NCBI RefSeq assembly: GCF_018323985.1
Contig: NZ_AP024590.1
Location: 2,480,001-2,544,000, forward strand
DNA from: Enterobacter kobei
GTDB lineage: Bacteria > Pseudomonadota > Gammaproteobacteria > Enterobacterales > Enterobacteriaceae
Length of the DNA stretch: 64,000 nt
Direction: 5' to 3'
Part shown: positions 51,867-59,910 of the stretch, one piece after another
Layout of the letters: the number at the start of each line of letters is the position of its first letter
Numbering within the stretch: position 1 is the stretch's first letter
Position numbers and translations under genes: made by a program
The notes under the pieces: generated by a model
Seen by the model: the letters and a program-made list of their open reading frames with translations, nothing else
What the model was told of the DNA's origin: nothing
Databases searched by the model: none

Positions 51867-51898
51867 TGTTGCGCAACAAACTTATTGCTTGCGCAACA
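51867..51898 (+). promoter_or_regulatory. Tandem TTGCGCAA palindromes upstream of add
   Basis: TTGCGCAA occurs at 51869-51876, within the larger palindrome TGTTGCGCAACA, and again at 51889-51896, a centre-to-centre distance of 20 bases. A -10 TATAAT is at 51923-51928 with no good -35. The sites then fall near -42 and -62, positions typical of an activator. The regulator is unknown to me; a LysR-type purine-nucleoside regulator or CytR are candidates. Confidence 0.6.
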
Positions 51899-51967
51899 TA
51901 GCTTTTTACCCCGATTTATTTTTATAATGCTCTGCACTTTACCTAAAACATCTAAAAAGAGTGCAGC

Positions 51968-52969
51968 ATGATTGATTCCACTATTCCATTGACCGACATT
52001 CACCGCCACCTTGATGGCAATATTCGTGCCCAGACGATCCTTGATCTTGGCCGCCAGTTTAATCTCGCCCTCCCTGCTGACACCCTTGATTCCCTGCGTC
52101 CTCACGTCCAGGTCACCTCCAACGAACCGGACCTGGTCAGCTTCCTGTCGAAACTCGACTGGGGCGTCAAAGTGCTGGCCTCGCTGGACGCCTGCCGTCG
52201 CGTGGCGTTTGAAAATATGGAAGATGCCGCGCGCAACGGCCTGCACTATGTAGAACTGCGTTTTTCGCCGGGCTACATGGCGATGACCCACAACCTGCCG
52301 GTGGCGGGCGTAGTGGAAGCGGTAATCGAAGGCGTTCGCCAGGGCAGCAGCGCGTTCAACGTGCAGGCGCGTCTGATTGGCATTATGAGCCGTACCTTTG
52401 GCGAAGCGGCCTGTCTGGAAGAGCTGGATGCGCTGCTGGCCCACCGGGACAGCATTACCGCGCTGGATCTGGCGGGTGATGAGCTGGGCTTCCCTGGCAG
52501 CCTGTTCCTCTCCCACTTCAACCGCGCGCGTGACGCTGGCTGGCGCATTACCGTCCACGCTGGGGAAGCGGCAGGCCCGGAAAGCATCTGGCAGGCGATC
52601 CGTGAACTGGGCGCCGAGCGTATCGGCCACGGCGTCAAAGCCATTGAAGATCGCGCGCTGATGGATTTCCTTGCCGAGCAACGTATCGGTATTGAATCCT
52701 GCCTGACCTCAAATATTCAGACCAGCACCGTTGCATCGCTGGCTGCGCATCCGCTGAAAGTCTTCCTCGAACACGGCGTGCTGGCAACGCTGAATACCGA
52801 CGATCCGGCGGTTCAGGGCGTGGATATTATTCATGAGTACAATGTGGCGGCCCCGCAGGCGGGTTTAAGCCGCGAGCAGATCCGTCAGGCGCAGATCAAC
52901 GGTCTGGAGATCGCCTTCCTGAGCGCCGCTGAAAAACAGGCGCTGCGCGACAGCCTCTCCCGTAGTTAA
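51968..52969 (+). CDS. add: Adenosine deaminase
   Basis: The 333-residue cytoplasmic enzyme deaminates adenosine and deoxyadenosine to inosine. Zinc and catalytic residues are visible: HRHLDGN (residues 13-19), VHAGEA near 197 and LNTDDPAVQG near 276. It is equal in length to E. coli Add. It has its own promoter (see the tandem sites) and ends in a terminator shared with the convergent ydgJ. Confidence 0.97.
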   Translation: MIDSTIPLTDIHRHLDGNIRAQTILDLGRQFNLALPADTLDSLRPHVQVTSNEPDLVSFLSKLDWGVKVLASLDACRRVAFENMEDAARNGLHYVELRFSPGYMAMTHNLPVAGVVEAVIEGVRQGSSAFNVQARLIGIMSRTFGEAACLEELDALLAHRDSITALDLAGDELGFPGSLFLSHFNRARDAGWRITVHAGEAAGPESIWQAIRELGAERIGHGVKAIEDRALMDFLAEQRIGIESCLTSNIQTSTVASLAAHPLKVFLEHGVLATLNTDDPAVQGVDIIHEYNVAAPQAGLSREQIRQAQINGLEIAFLSAAEKQALRDSLSRS

Positions 52970-52998
52970 AAAAAAGCCCGGCACGCGCCGGGCTATTT
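52966..52998. terminator. Shared terminator of add and ydgJ
   Basis: AGCCCGGC pairs with GCCGGGCT around ACGC. Eight A's precede it, giving a strong T-run on the minus strand for ydgJ; on the plus strand only ATTTCATT follows. Confidence 0.82.
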
Positions 52999-53000
52999 CA

Positions 53001-54041
53001 TTATGACAGGCAAAGCGTCGAGCGATGTTTTGCCGATTCCATACCCAGCTCGATCAGCTCCATGATCTGGATCGCCTGACTGGCGGGCACCGGGTTTTCC
53101 CCTTCACCGTTAAGCGCATCGCGGATCCCGGCGTAATAGGCCGGATAGTTGCCCGGAATGGTCAGCAGGGTTTCTTCCACGCGCTCGTCGCCTTCGGCAC
53201 GGGTCAACACGCCATCCCGCATGTCATAGCCCCAGTCCTCCTGCGGCAAACGCTCACCGTTTTTCAGTCGCTCTTCCTGCGGATCAAGGCCAAACTTCAC
53301 ATAGCTGCCGCGCGTGCCGTGCACGATATAACGCGCTGATTCCGCCGCGGCCAGCAGCGTGCCGTGCAGTATTACCCGTCGCTGCGGATAGGTGAGCACC
53401 GCATGGAAGTAGTCGGTGGCCTGCGCGCCGGGACGCAGCTGTGCCAGGTCCACGCTCAGCCCCACCGGCAACCCAAACAGATTGACCGCCTGATCAAGCA
53501 GGTGCGGCCCCAAATCGTACCAGATGCCGCTGCCCGGCCCGGCCATTTCACGCCAGCGATTACGCACTTCTGGACGATAACGGTCGAAGTGCGATTCAAA
53601 ATAGGTGACTTCTCCCAGCGTACCGTCGGCCACCAGCGCTTTCAGGGTAAGGAAATCACTGTCCCAGCGGCGGTTATGGAACACTGACAGCACGCGGCCC
53701 AGGCTTTTTGCCAGTGCATCCAACTCACGCGCCTGTGACAGTGTCACGGTAAACGGCTTATCCACCACCACATGTTTCCCGGCTTCCAGCGCCGCTTTTG
53801 CCAGCGGGAAGTGGGTGTCGTTCGGCGTGGGGATGACAATCAAATCCAGTGAAGGATCGTTAAACAGATGCTTCGGCTCGGAGACTACTGGCACGTTGGG
53901 CCAGTCGGCGTGGACTTTGTTTTCATCACTGCTGGAGATCGCCGCCAGCTCCATCCCCGGCGTACCGTCAATTAACGGCGCATGGAAGGTCTTGCTGGCA
54001 TAGCCATAACCAATTAATCCGACACGGATCTTGTCACTCAT
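53001..54041 (-). CDS. ydgJ: YdgJ, GFO/IDH/MocA-type oxidoreductase
   Basis: The 346-residue NAD(P)-dependent oxidoreductase has the nucleotide-binding GLIGYGYASKTFHAPL at residues 8-23 and the EAGKHVVVDKPFTV motif with the family lysine near residue 93. Substrate is unknown; relatives act on sugars and inositols. I start at MSDKIRV (54041), as in E. coli. A perfect matS site lies inside the coding region (53735-53747). Confidence 0.93.
   Translation of the reverse strand: MSDKIRVGLIGYGYASKTFHAPLIDGTPGMELAAISSSDENKVHADWPNVPVVSEPKHLFNDPSLDLIVIPTPNDTHFPLAKAALEAGKHVVVDKPFTVTLSQARELDALAKSLGRVLSVFHNRRWDSDFLTLKALVADGTLGEVTYFESHFDRYRPEVRNRWREMAGPGSGIWYDLGPHLLDQAVNLFGLPVGLSVDLAQLRPGAQATDYFHAVLTYPQRRVILHGTLLAAAESARYIVHGTRGSYVKFGLDPQEERLKNGERLPQEDWGYDMRDGVLTRAEGDERVEETLLTIPGNYPAYYAGIRDALNGEGENPVPASQAIQIMELIELGMESAKHRSTLCLS
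53735..53747. other. matS site
   Basis: GTGACAGTGTCAC fits the MatP-binding consensus GTGACRNYGTCAC at every position. MatP organises the Ter macrodomain of the chromosome. It lies inside ydgJ, as many matS sites lie inside genes. Confidence 0.82.
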
Positions 54042-54248
54042 AAAGCTGCCTCTCATCAGTGGAGGAATGGAATAACACGTTATTAATCATACGTGGCGAA
54101 TGCAGGCCTGTCTTCCCCCTGCACACCCGCACAGGTACCCGTTTTTTGTCAGCAGATTCTTAAAAACGGGAAAGTTCCCGCGACACCTTGCCTGAATAAT
54201 CACGCCCCGCTACTATTCGCCTTCATTAAATAAGGAGAAGTCGGGATC

Positions 54249-54386
54249 ATGAACGGAGTATTTACTCGCATCGTTGAATTAGCGGGTTGGGTTGTACTGG
54301 GCGTCAGCGCCATTCTGCTGGGCGTAGCAAGTCATATCGATAATTATCAGCCGCCGGAACCTGTCACCGTCGCACAGGCAAAATAG
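54249..54386 (+). CDS. blr: Blr, small divisome membrane protein
   Basis: The 45-residue protein reads IVELAGWVVLGVSAILLGVA followed by SHIDNYQPPE and a polar tail. It matches E. coli Blr (LIELTGWIVLVVSVILLGVA, SHIDNYQPPE), a single-helix inner-membrane protein that joins the divisome and affects beta-lactam sensitivity. AAGGAG lies about 10 bases upstream. Compared with E. coli it has four extra N-terminal residues. The E. coli neighbour cnu is missing downstream. Confidence 0.9.
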   Translation: MNGVFTRIVELAGWVVLGVSAILLGVASHIDNYQPPEPVTVAQAK

Positions 54387-54428
54387 CGCGACGCGTCACG
54401 CAAAGAGTGACTGCCCTCCCATTCCTGT

Positions 54429-54449
54429 AACCGGTTTCTGAAACCGGTT
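54429..54449. promoter_or_regulatory. Inverted-repeat operator upstream of the GH1 gene
   Basis: Two AACCGGTT palindromes (54429-54436 and 54442-54449) together form a 9+3+9 base inverted repeat. It resembles operators of the LacI family; the AscG operator of E. coli contains GAAACCGGTT. It overlaps the region where a -35 would lie for a TATAAA at 54455-54460, so repression of the GH1 gene is likely. The cognate repressor is not in this window. Confidence 0.7.
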
Positions 54450-54510
54450 GCGGTTATAAAACCATCGCGTGTAACGTTCCTGAACGTCATAGATCAGTAA
54501 GGAGCGAATA

Positions 54511-55911
54511 ATGGCTGCTTTCCCGGAACATTTTTTATGGGGTGCCGCAACCGCGGCGTATCAGGTTGAGGGCGGGCATGATGCCGACGGTAAAGGCCCG
54601 TCCATCTGGGATGTGTTTTCACATATTCCCGGCGCCACCTGGCAGGACACGAACGGCGATGTCGCCGTTGACCATTACCACCGCATGCAGGAAGACATCG
54701 CGCTAATGGCGGAGATGGGCCTGCAAAGTTACCGCTTTTCCATCTCATGGCCGCGTCTGCTGCCGAAAGGTCGCGGCGAGGTGAATGAAGCGGGCGTGAA
54801 GTTCTACAGCGATCTGATCGACGCCCTGCTGGCGCATAATATTATCCCGATGATCACCCTTTATCACTGGGATTTGCCGCAGGCGTTGCAGGATGAAGGC
54901 GGCTGGGAAGCGCGTTCAACAGCCGAGGCTTTCGAAGAGTACGCCCGTCTGTGTTACGACCGTTTCGGCTCCCGCGTGCGCCTGTGGGCCACCTTCAATG
55001 AAACCATCGTCTTTATCGGCCACGGCTATATTACGGGCAGTCACCCGCCATCCGTCACCGATCCGGCACGCGCCATTCAGGCCTGTCACCATGTGTTTAT
55101 CGCGCATGCACTGGCGGTGAAAGCCTTCCGCCAGTCCGGTATTGCGGGCGACATCGGCTTTGTGAATGTCCTGCAACCCCATACCCCACTCACCCGGCTG
55201 CCGGAAGATGTGGTAGCAGCAGAACTGGCGGACGCGATTTATACCCACTGGTTCTACGATCCGGTGCTGAAGGGGGAATACCCGGCAGCGTTACTGGATG
55301 CCGCGCAGCAGCGCTGGGGCGTTCCGCGTTTCGCCCCGGACGACGATCGGTTATTACGGGAAAATCGCTGCGACTTTATCGGCCTGAATTATTATCGCCG
55401 CGAAACGGTAGTGGCCAATTCCGGTGATACCCACACGCAGTCAAATCATTCCGGTGAGAGTAACAGTGGGCATGAATTCGGCTTTAAAGGGCTGTTTAAA
55501 TTCGTGCGTAATCCCGACGGGGTTTATACGGACTGGGACAGGGAAATCTGGCCGCAGGGCCTGACCGACGGCATTATGCAAATTAAAGCGCGCTACGGTG
55601 ATATTCCGATGTACATCACCGAAAATGGTTTAGGCGCGAAAGATCCGATTATTAACGGCGAGGTCGTGGACGACCCGCGTATTGATTATCTGCGTATGCA
55701 CGTCGATGCCATGGCCGACGCGATGGCACAGGGCGCCGACGTGCGCGGCTATTACCCGTGGTCGTTTATTGATTTACTGAGCTGGCTTAACGGCTACAAA
55801 AAGCAGTACGGTTTTGTGTATGTCGATCATGACAATAATCTGGCGCGTAAACGTAAAAAGAGTTTCTACTGGTATCAGCAAGTGATTGCCAGCCGCGGCG
55901 CGCAGCGTTAA
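54511..55911 (+). CDS. GH1 6-phospho-beta-glucosidase
   Basis: The 466-residue GH1 enzyme has the acid/base Glu in TFNE near residue 165 and the nucleophile Glu in YITENG near residue 372. Near residue 427 it reads IDLLSWLNGYKKQYGFVYVD; the Ser, the Lys at +7 and Tyr at +9 match the phosphate-binding triad of 6-phospho-glycosidases (non-phospho enzymes have Glu at the Ser position). I therefore call it a 6-phospho-beta-glucosidase, cleaving sugars phosphorylated by a PTS. No PTS permease lies next to it. It stands between blr and ydgK, where E. coli has only cnu, and has its own operator and terminator, so it is an insertion. Confidence 0.88.
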   Translation: MAAFPEHFLWGAATAAYQVEGGHDADGKGPSIWDVFSHIPGATWQDTNGDVAVDHYHRMQEDIALMAEMGLQSYRFSISWPRLLPKGRGEVNEAGVKFYSDLIDALLAHNIIPMITLYHWDLPQALQDEGGWEARSTAEAFEEYARLCYDRFGSRVRLWATFNETIVFIGHGYITGSHPPSVTDPARAIQACHHVFIAHALAVKAFRQSGIAGDIGFVNVLQPHTPLTRLPEDVVAAELADAIYTHWFYDPVLKGEYPAALLDAAQQRWGVPRFAPDDDRLLRENRCDFIGLNYYRRETVVANSGDTHTQSNHSGESNSGHEFGFKGLFKFVRNPDGVYTDWDREIWPQGLTDGIMQIKARYGDIPMYITENGLGAKDPIINGEVVDDPRIDYLRMHVDAMADAMAQGADVRGYYPWSFIDLLSWLNGYKKQYGFVYVDHDNNLARKRKKSFYWYQQVIASRGAQR

Positions 55912-55918
55912 TTCCCTC

Positions 55919-55947
55919 GCAGGCACCTTCCGGTGCCTGCTTTATTT
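55919..55947 (+). terminator. Terminator of the GH1 gene
   Basis: GCAGGCACC pairs with GGTGCCTGC around TTCC, followed by TTTATTT. It lies eight bases after the stop. Confidence 0.87.
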
Positions 55948-56130
55948 CCCATAAGAACGACCTTATTTCACCTTGCACCGCATAGACGGACAAATGCGCC
56001 CGGCGAAGTCGCGTATTATTGCCCGTTGCGTCCGGGCGTTACCGGTAATTTAGCCAGTAGTAATCCCCCGGTAATGCTTTATAATCTTCGCCCGGCAAAT
56101 CACGTGTACTGACATAAAGGTGAACTATCC

Positions 56131-56571
56131 ATGACCGCAACGCCCGCAGAACGAATCGGAGGCTGGTTACTCGCCCCACTGGCATGGCTGCTGGTTGCGC
56201 TGCTGAGTACCTCACTGGCGCTGCTGCTCTATACGTCTGCGCTGATGTCGCCCCAGACGTTCACCACGCTGTACGCGCAGGGTACGGTGTCGATGGTGAT
56301 GTGGTTTGCCACGCTGCTGTTTGCCGTGGGTATGTGGTATTACACCCTGTGGCTGACCATCGCCTTTTTCAAACGCCGCCGCATGGTGCCTAAGCACTAT
56401 ATTATCTGGCTGCTGATTTCGGTGTTGCTGGCGGTGAAAGCCTTTGCGTTTTCGCCCGTTTCCGACGATCTGGCGTTGCGCCAACTGCTGTTCCCGCTGC
56501 TGGCGGCCGCGCTGCTGGTGCCCTATTTTAAGCGGTCATCACGGGTGAAAAACACCTTTGTTAACCCGTAA
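56131..56571 (+). CDS. ydgK: YdgK, inner-membrane protein
   Basis: The 146-residue protein has four predicted helices (about residues 13-34, 53-76, 88-106 and 112-130) and matches E. coli YdgK, DUF2569-type. Function is unknown. It precedes rsxA in the same direction with a 75-base gap that holds a small hairpin with T-run (56610-56631), so read-through to rsxA is likely partial. Confidence 0.88.
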   Translation: MTATPAERIGGWLLAPLAWLLVALLSTSLALLLYTSALMSPQTFTTLYAQGTVSMVMWFATLLFAVGMWYYTLWLTIAFFKRRRMVPKHYIIWLLISVLLAVKAFAFSPVSDDLALRQLLFPLLAAALLVPYFKRSSRVKNTFVNP

Positions 56572-56609
56572 TAACCCTACAGTTATGCTGTTGTCGCCCG
56601 TTACGGATT

Positions 56610-56631
56610 GCCCGATAATGGGCGGTTTTTT
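56610..56631 (+). terminator. Weak terminator/attenuator before rsxA
   Basis: GCCC-GATAAT-GGGC, extended by wobble pairs, is followed by GGTTTTTT. The short stem suggests partial termination between ydgK and rsxA. Confidence 0.5.
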
Positions 56632-56646
56632 CTTTCAGGCCGAATA

Positions 56647-57228
56647 ATGACTGATTACTTGCTGCTGTTTGTCGGAACCGTGCTGGTCAATAACTTTGTA
56701 CTGGTGAAGTTCCTGGGACTCTGCCCGTTTATGGGGGTGTCCAAAAAACTGGAATCCGCCATGGGTATGGGGCTGGCGACCACCTTTGTGATGACGCTGG
56801 CCTCGGTGTGCGCGTGGATCATTGATACGTGGATCCTCATTCCGCTGGATCTGGTTTATCTGCGTACGCTGGCCTTTATTTTGATCATCGCCGTGGTGGT
56901 GCAGTTCACCGAAATGGTGGTGCGTAAAACCAGTCCGGCGCTGTATCGCCTGCTGGGTATCTTCCTGCCCCTCATCACCACCAACTGTGCGGTGCTGGGC
57001 GTGGCGCTGCTCAATATTAACCTTGGGCACAATTTTATGCAGTCCGCGCTGTACGGCTTTTCCGCAGCGGTGGGCTTTTCACTGGTGATGGTGCTGTTTG
57101 CGGCGATCCGCGAGCGTCTGGTGGTGGCGGATGTGCCTGCCCCCTTCCGCGGTAACGCCATTGCACTGATCACCGCAGGTTTAATGTCTCTGGCCTTTAT
57201 GGGCTTTAGTGGTCTGGTGAAGTTGTAA
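56647..57228 (+). CDS. rsxA: RsxA, Rsx/Rnf electron transport subunit A
   Basis: The 193-residue membrane subunit of the SoxR-reducing Rsx complex (homologue of RnfA) has six helices and the conserved cysteine-bearing motifs FLGLCPFMGVSKK and PLITTNCAVLGVAL, which bind a membrane 2Fe-2S cluster with RsxE. The complex uses the ion gradient or NADH to keep SoxR reduced. I start at ATG 56647; upstream codons lie in the hairpin. TAATG overlap joins it with rsxB. Confidence 0.97.
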   Translation: MTDYLLLFVGTVLVNNFVLVKFLGLCPFMGVSKKLESAMGMGLATTFVMTLASVCAWIIDTWILIPLDLVYLRTLAFILIIAVVVQFTEMVVRKTSPALYRLLGIFLPLITTNCAVLGVALLNINLGHNFMQSALYGFSAAVGFSLVMVLFAAIRERLVVADVPAPFRGNAIALITAGLMSLAFMGFSGLVKL

Positions 57229-57806
57229 TGAGCACGATCTGGATTGCCATTGCGGCCCTGAGCGTTCTCGGGCTGATCTTTGGCGTCATTCTCGGCTACG
57301 CCTCCCGCCGCTTTGCGGTGGAAGACGATCCCGTTGTCGAACGCATTGACGAATTGCTGCCGCAGAGCCAGTGCGGTCAGTGCGGCTACCCCGGCTGCCG
57401 CCCGTATGCGGAAGCGGTGGGCATTCAGGGTGAAAAAATTAACCGCTGCGCCCCAGGTGGCGAAGCCGTGATGCTGAAAATTGCCACGCTGTTAAACGTC
57501 GATCCGCAACCGATAGACGGCGATGACGTCGCGCCAGAGCCAGTGCGTATGCTGGCGGTGATTGACGAACCCAATTGTATTGGCTGTACCAAATGCATTC
57601 AGGCCTGCCCGGTTGATGCCATCATCGGCGCCACACGCGCCATGCATACGGTGATGAGCGACCTGTGTACCGGCTGTAATCTTTGCGTCGATCCGTGCCC
57701 GACCCGGTGTATTGAACTGCGTCCGGTCACCCCTACTCCTGACAGCTGGAAGTGGGATTTGCAGACGATCCCGGTGCGCATTATTTCTGTGGAACAACAT
57801 GCTTAA
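57228..57806 (+). CDS. rsxB: RsxB, iron-sulfur subunit
   Basis: The 192-residue protein is anchored by an N-terminal helix (residues 3-25). It carries a first 4Fe-4S motif (CGQCGYPGCRPYAEAVG with an additional Cys in NRCAPGG) and two ferredoxin motifs, CIGCTKCIQACP near residue 113 and CTGCNLCVDPCP near 143. It passes electrons within the Rsx complex. Its stop overlaps the rsxC start by eight bases. Confidence 0.97.
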   Translation: MSTIWIAIAALSVLGLIFGVILGYASRRFAVEDDPVVERIDELLPQSQCGQCGYPGCRPYAEAVGIQGEKINRCAPGGEAVMLKIATLLNVDPQPIDGDDVAPEPVRMLAVIDEPNCIGCTKCIQACPVDAIIGATRAMHTVMSDLCTGCNLCVDPCPTRCIELRPVTPTPDSWKWDLQTIPVRIISVEQHA

Positions 57807-59910
57807 GTTATTCTCCGCTTTCAGAAAAGATAAACTGTGGGACTTCCACGGCGGTATTCATCCGCCGGAAATGAAGACCCAGTCCAACGGCACGCCGCTG
57901 CGTCAGTTGCCGCTGGCCTCGCGTTTTGTGATCCCCCTGAAGCAGCACATTGGTGCTGAGGGTGAACTGTGCGTGCAGGCAGGCGATCATGTACTGCGCG
58001 GCCAACCGCTGACCCGCGGGCGCGGCCGTATGCTGCCGGTTCATGCCCCGACCTCGGGCGTGATCGTGGCCATTGCCCCGCACTCTACGGCGCATCCGTC
58101 AGGCCTTGCTGAGCTGAGCGTGATCATTGACGCCGACGGTGAGGATCAGTGGATCGAGCGCGATGGCTGGAGCGATTACCGCTCCCGTAGCCGCGAAACG
58201 TTGATTGAGCGTATTCATCAGGCGGGCGTCGCCGGTCTGGGCGGCGCAGGCTTCCCTACCGGCATCAAGTTGCACGGCGGTGGCGATAAAATAGACATGC
58301 TGATCATTAATGCCGCCGAATGCGAGCCCTACATCACTGCCGATGATCGGCTGATGCAGGACTGCGCGGCGCAGGTGGTTGAAGGTATTCGTATTCTCGC
58401 GCATATCTTACAGCCGCGTCAGGTGCTGATCGGCATTGAAGATAACAAACCGCAGGCGATTTCTATGCTGCGTGCGGTGCTGGCGGGTTCTCACGACATC
58501 GTTTTGCGCGTGATCCCCACCAAATACCCCTCTGGTGGCGCGAAACAGCTGACGCAGATCCTCACCGGCAAGCAGGTGCCCCACGGCGGGCGCTCATCCG
58601 ACATTGGCGTACTGATGCAAAACGTCGGTACGGCGTATGCGGTAAAACGCGCGGTGGTGGACGGTGAACCGCTGACCGAGCGCGTGGTGACGCTGACCGG
58701 TGAAGCGGTCAAACAGCCGGGTAACGTCTGGGCGCGTCTGGGTACTCCTGTTCGCCATCTGCTTGATGCCGCGGGTTTCTGCCCGAGCGGTGAACAGATG
58801 GTGATCATGGGCGGCCCGCTGATGGGCTTCACCCTGCCGTGGCTCGACGTCCCGGTGGTGAAAATTACCAACTGTCTGCTGGCCCCGTCCGTTACCGAGA
58901 TGGGCGAGCCACAGGAAGAGAAAGGCTGTATCCGCTGTAGCGCCTGTGCGGACGCTTGCCCTGCGGATCTGCTGCCGCAGCAGCTGTACTGGTTCAGTAA
59001 AGGCCAGCAGCATGACAAAGCAACCGCACATAATCTGTCTGACTGTATTGAGTGCGGTGCCTGCGCGTGGGTATGTCCGAGCAATATTCCGCTGGTGCAG
59101 TATTTCCGTCAGGAAAAAGCTGAGATCTACGCCATCGCGCAGGAAGAGAAACGTGCCGCTGAGGCCAAAATGCGCTTTGAAGCGCGTCAGGCACGTCTTG
59201 AGCGTGAAAAAGCCGCTCGCCTCGCCCGCCATAAACAGGCTGCGGTGCAACCAGCAGCCAAAGATCAGGCCGCCATTGACGCGGCACTCGCCCGTGTGCG
59301 CGAGAAAAAACAAAATGCCACCCAGCCGGTGATCGTGCAGGCGGGAGCCGTACCGGATAACAGCGAGATGATCGCCGCCCGGGAAGCCCGTAAAGCCGAG
59401 GCCCGCGCTCGTCAGGCGGCAAAAGCGGAACAGCGTGAAGCCGTTACCGAAACGGACGTCGATCCGCGCAAAGCCGCGGTAGAGGCCGCCATCGCCCGTG
59501 CCAAAGCGCGTAAAGCCCAGCAGCAGGCTGCCGGTACGCCAGCGCCGGAAACGGCGTCTGCGCCGGTTGCGGAGGCGATCGATCCGCGCAAAGCCGCGGT
59601 AGAAGCCGCTATCGCCCGTGCCAAAGCGCGTAAAGCCCAGCAGAAAGCCGCCGAAACACCTGAGCCGAAAGTTCCGCCCACCCCGGTTGCCGAGGATATC
59701 GATCCCCGCAAAGCGGCGGTTGCGGAGAACGTCGATCCGCGTAAAGCAGCGGTGGAAGCGGCCATTGCCCGCGCAAAAGCACGTAAAGCACAGCAGCAGG
59801 TCACCGATACCCCGGCGGCCAATGACGACCCGCGTAAAGCGGCCGTCGCCGCGGCTATTGCCAGGGTTCAGGCTAAGAAAGCCGCACAACAGGCCGTCAA
59901 CGAGGATTAA
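57799..59910 (+). CDS. rsxC: RsxC, NADH-binding FMN and Fe-S subunit
   Basis: The 703-residue subunit has an N-terminal FMN/NADH domain (GLGGAGFPTGIKL near residue 148; PHGGRSSDIGVLMQNVGTA near residue 257), two 4Fe-4S motifs (CIRCSACADACP and CIECGACAWVCP near residues 377 and 416) and a long basic coiled-coil tail of alanine-rich repeats. It is the peripheral electron-input subunit. It is about 37 residues shorter than the E. coli protein because of repeat number. I start at MLKLFSAFRKD (57799), which overlaps rsxB by eight bases. Confidence 0.96.
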   Translation: MLKLFSAFRKDKLWDFHGGIHPPEMKTQSNGTPLRQLPLASRFVIPLKQHIGAEGELCVQAGDHVLRGQPLTRGRGRMLPVHAPTSGVIVAIAPHSTAHPSGLAELSVIIDADGEDQWIERDGWSDYRSRSRETLIERIHQAGVAGLGGAGFPTGIKLHGGGDKIDMLIINAAECEPYITADDRLMQDCAAQVVEGIRILAHILQPRQVLIGIEDNKPQAISMLRAVLAGSHDIVLRVIPTKYPSGGAKQLTQILTGKQVPHGGRSSDIGVLMQNVGTAYAVKRAVVDGEPLTERVVTLTGEAVKQPGNVWARLGTPVRHLLDAAGFCPSGEQMVIMGGPLMGFTLPWLDVPVVKITNCLLAPSVTEMGEPQEEKGCIRCSACADACPADLLPQQLYWFSKGQQHDKATAHNLSDCIECGACAWVCPSNIPLVQYFRQEKAEIYAIAQEEKRAAEAKMRFEARQARLEREKAARLARHKQAAVQPAAKDQAAIDAALARVREKKQNATQPVIVQAGAVPDNSEMIAAREARKAEARARQAAKAEQREAVTETDVDPRKAAVEAAIARAKARKAQQQAAGTPAPETASAPVAEAIDPRKAAVEAAIARAKARKAQQKAAETPEPKVPPTPVAEDIDPRKAAVAENVDPRKAAVEAAIARAKARKAQQQVTDTPAANDDPRKAAVAAAIARVQAKKAAQQAVNED
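59461..59900 (+). repeat. Tandem repeats in the rsxC tail
   Basis: The segment DPRKAAVEAAIARAKARKAQ begins at 59461, 59581 and 59734, with a variant at 59827 (DPRKAAVAAAIARVQ) and an 11-residue truncated unit at 59701 (DPRKAAVAENV). The first two units are exactly 120 bases apart and almost identical at the DNA level. Unit number varies between relatives. Confidence 0.92.
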
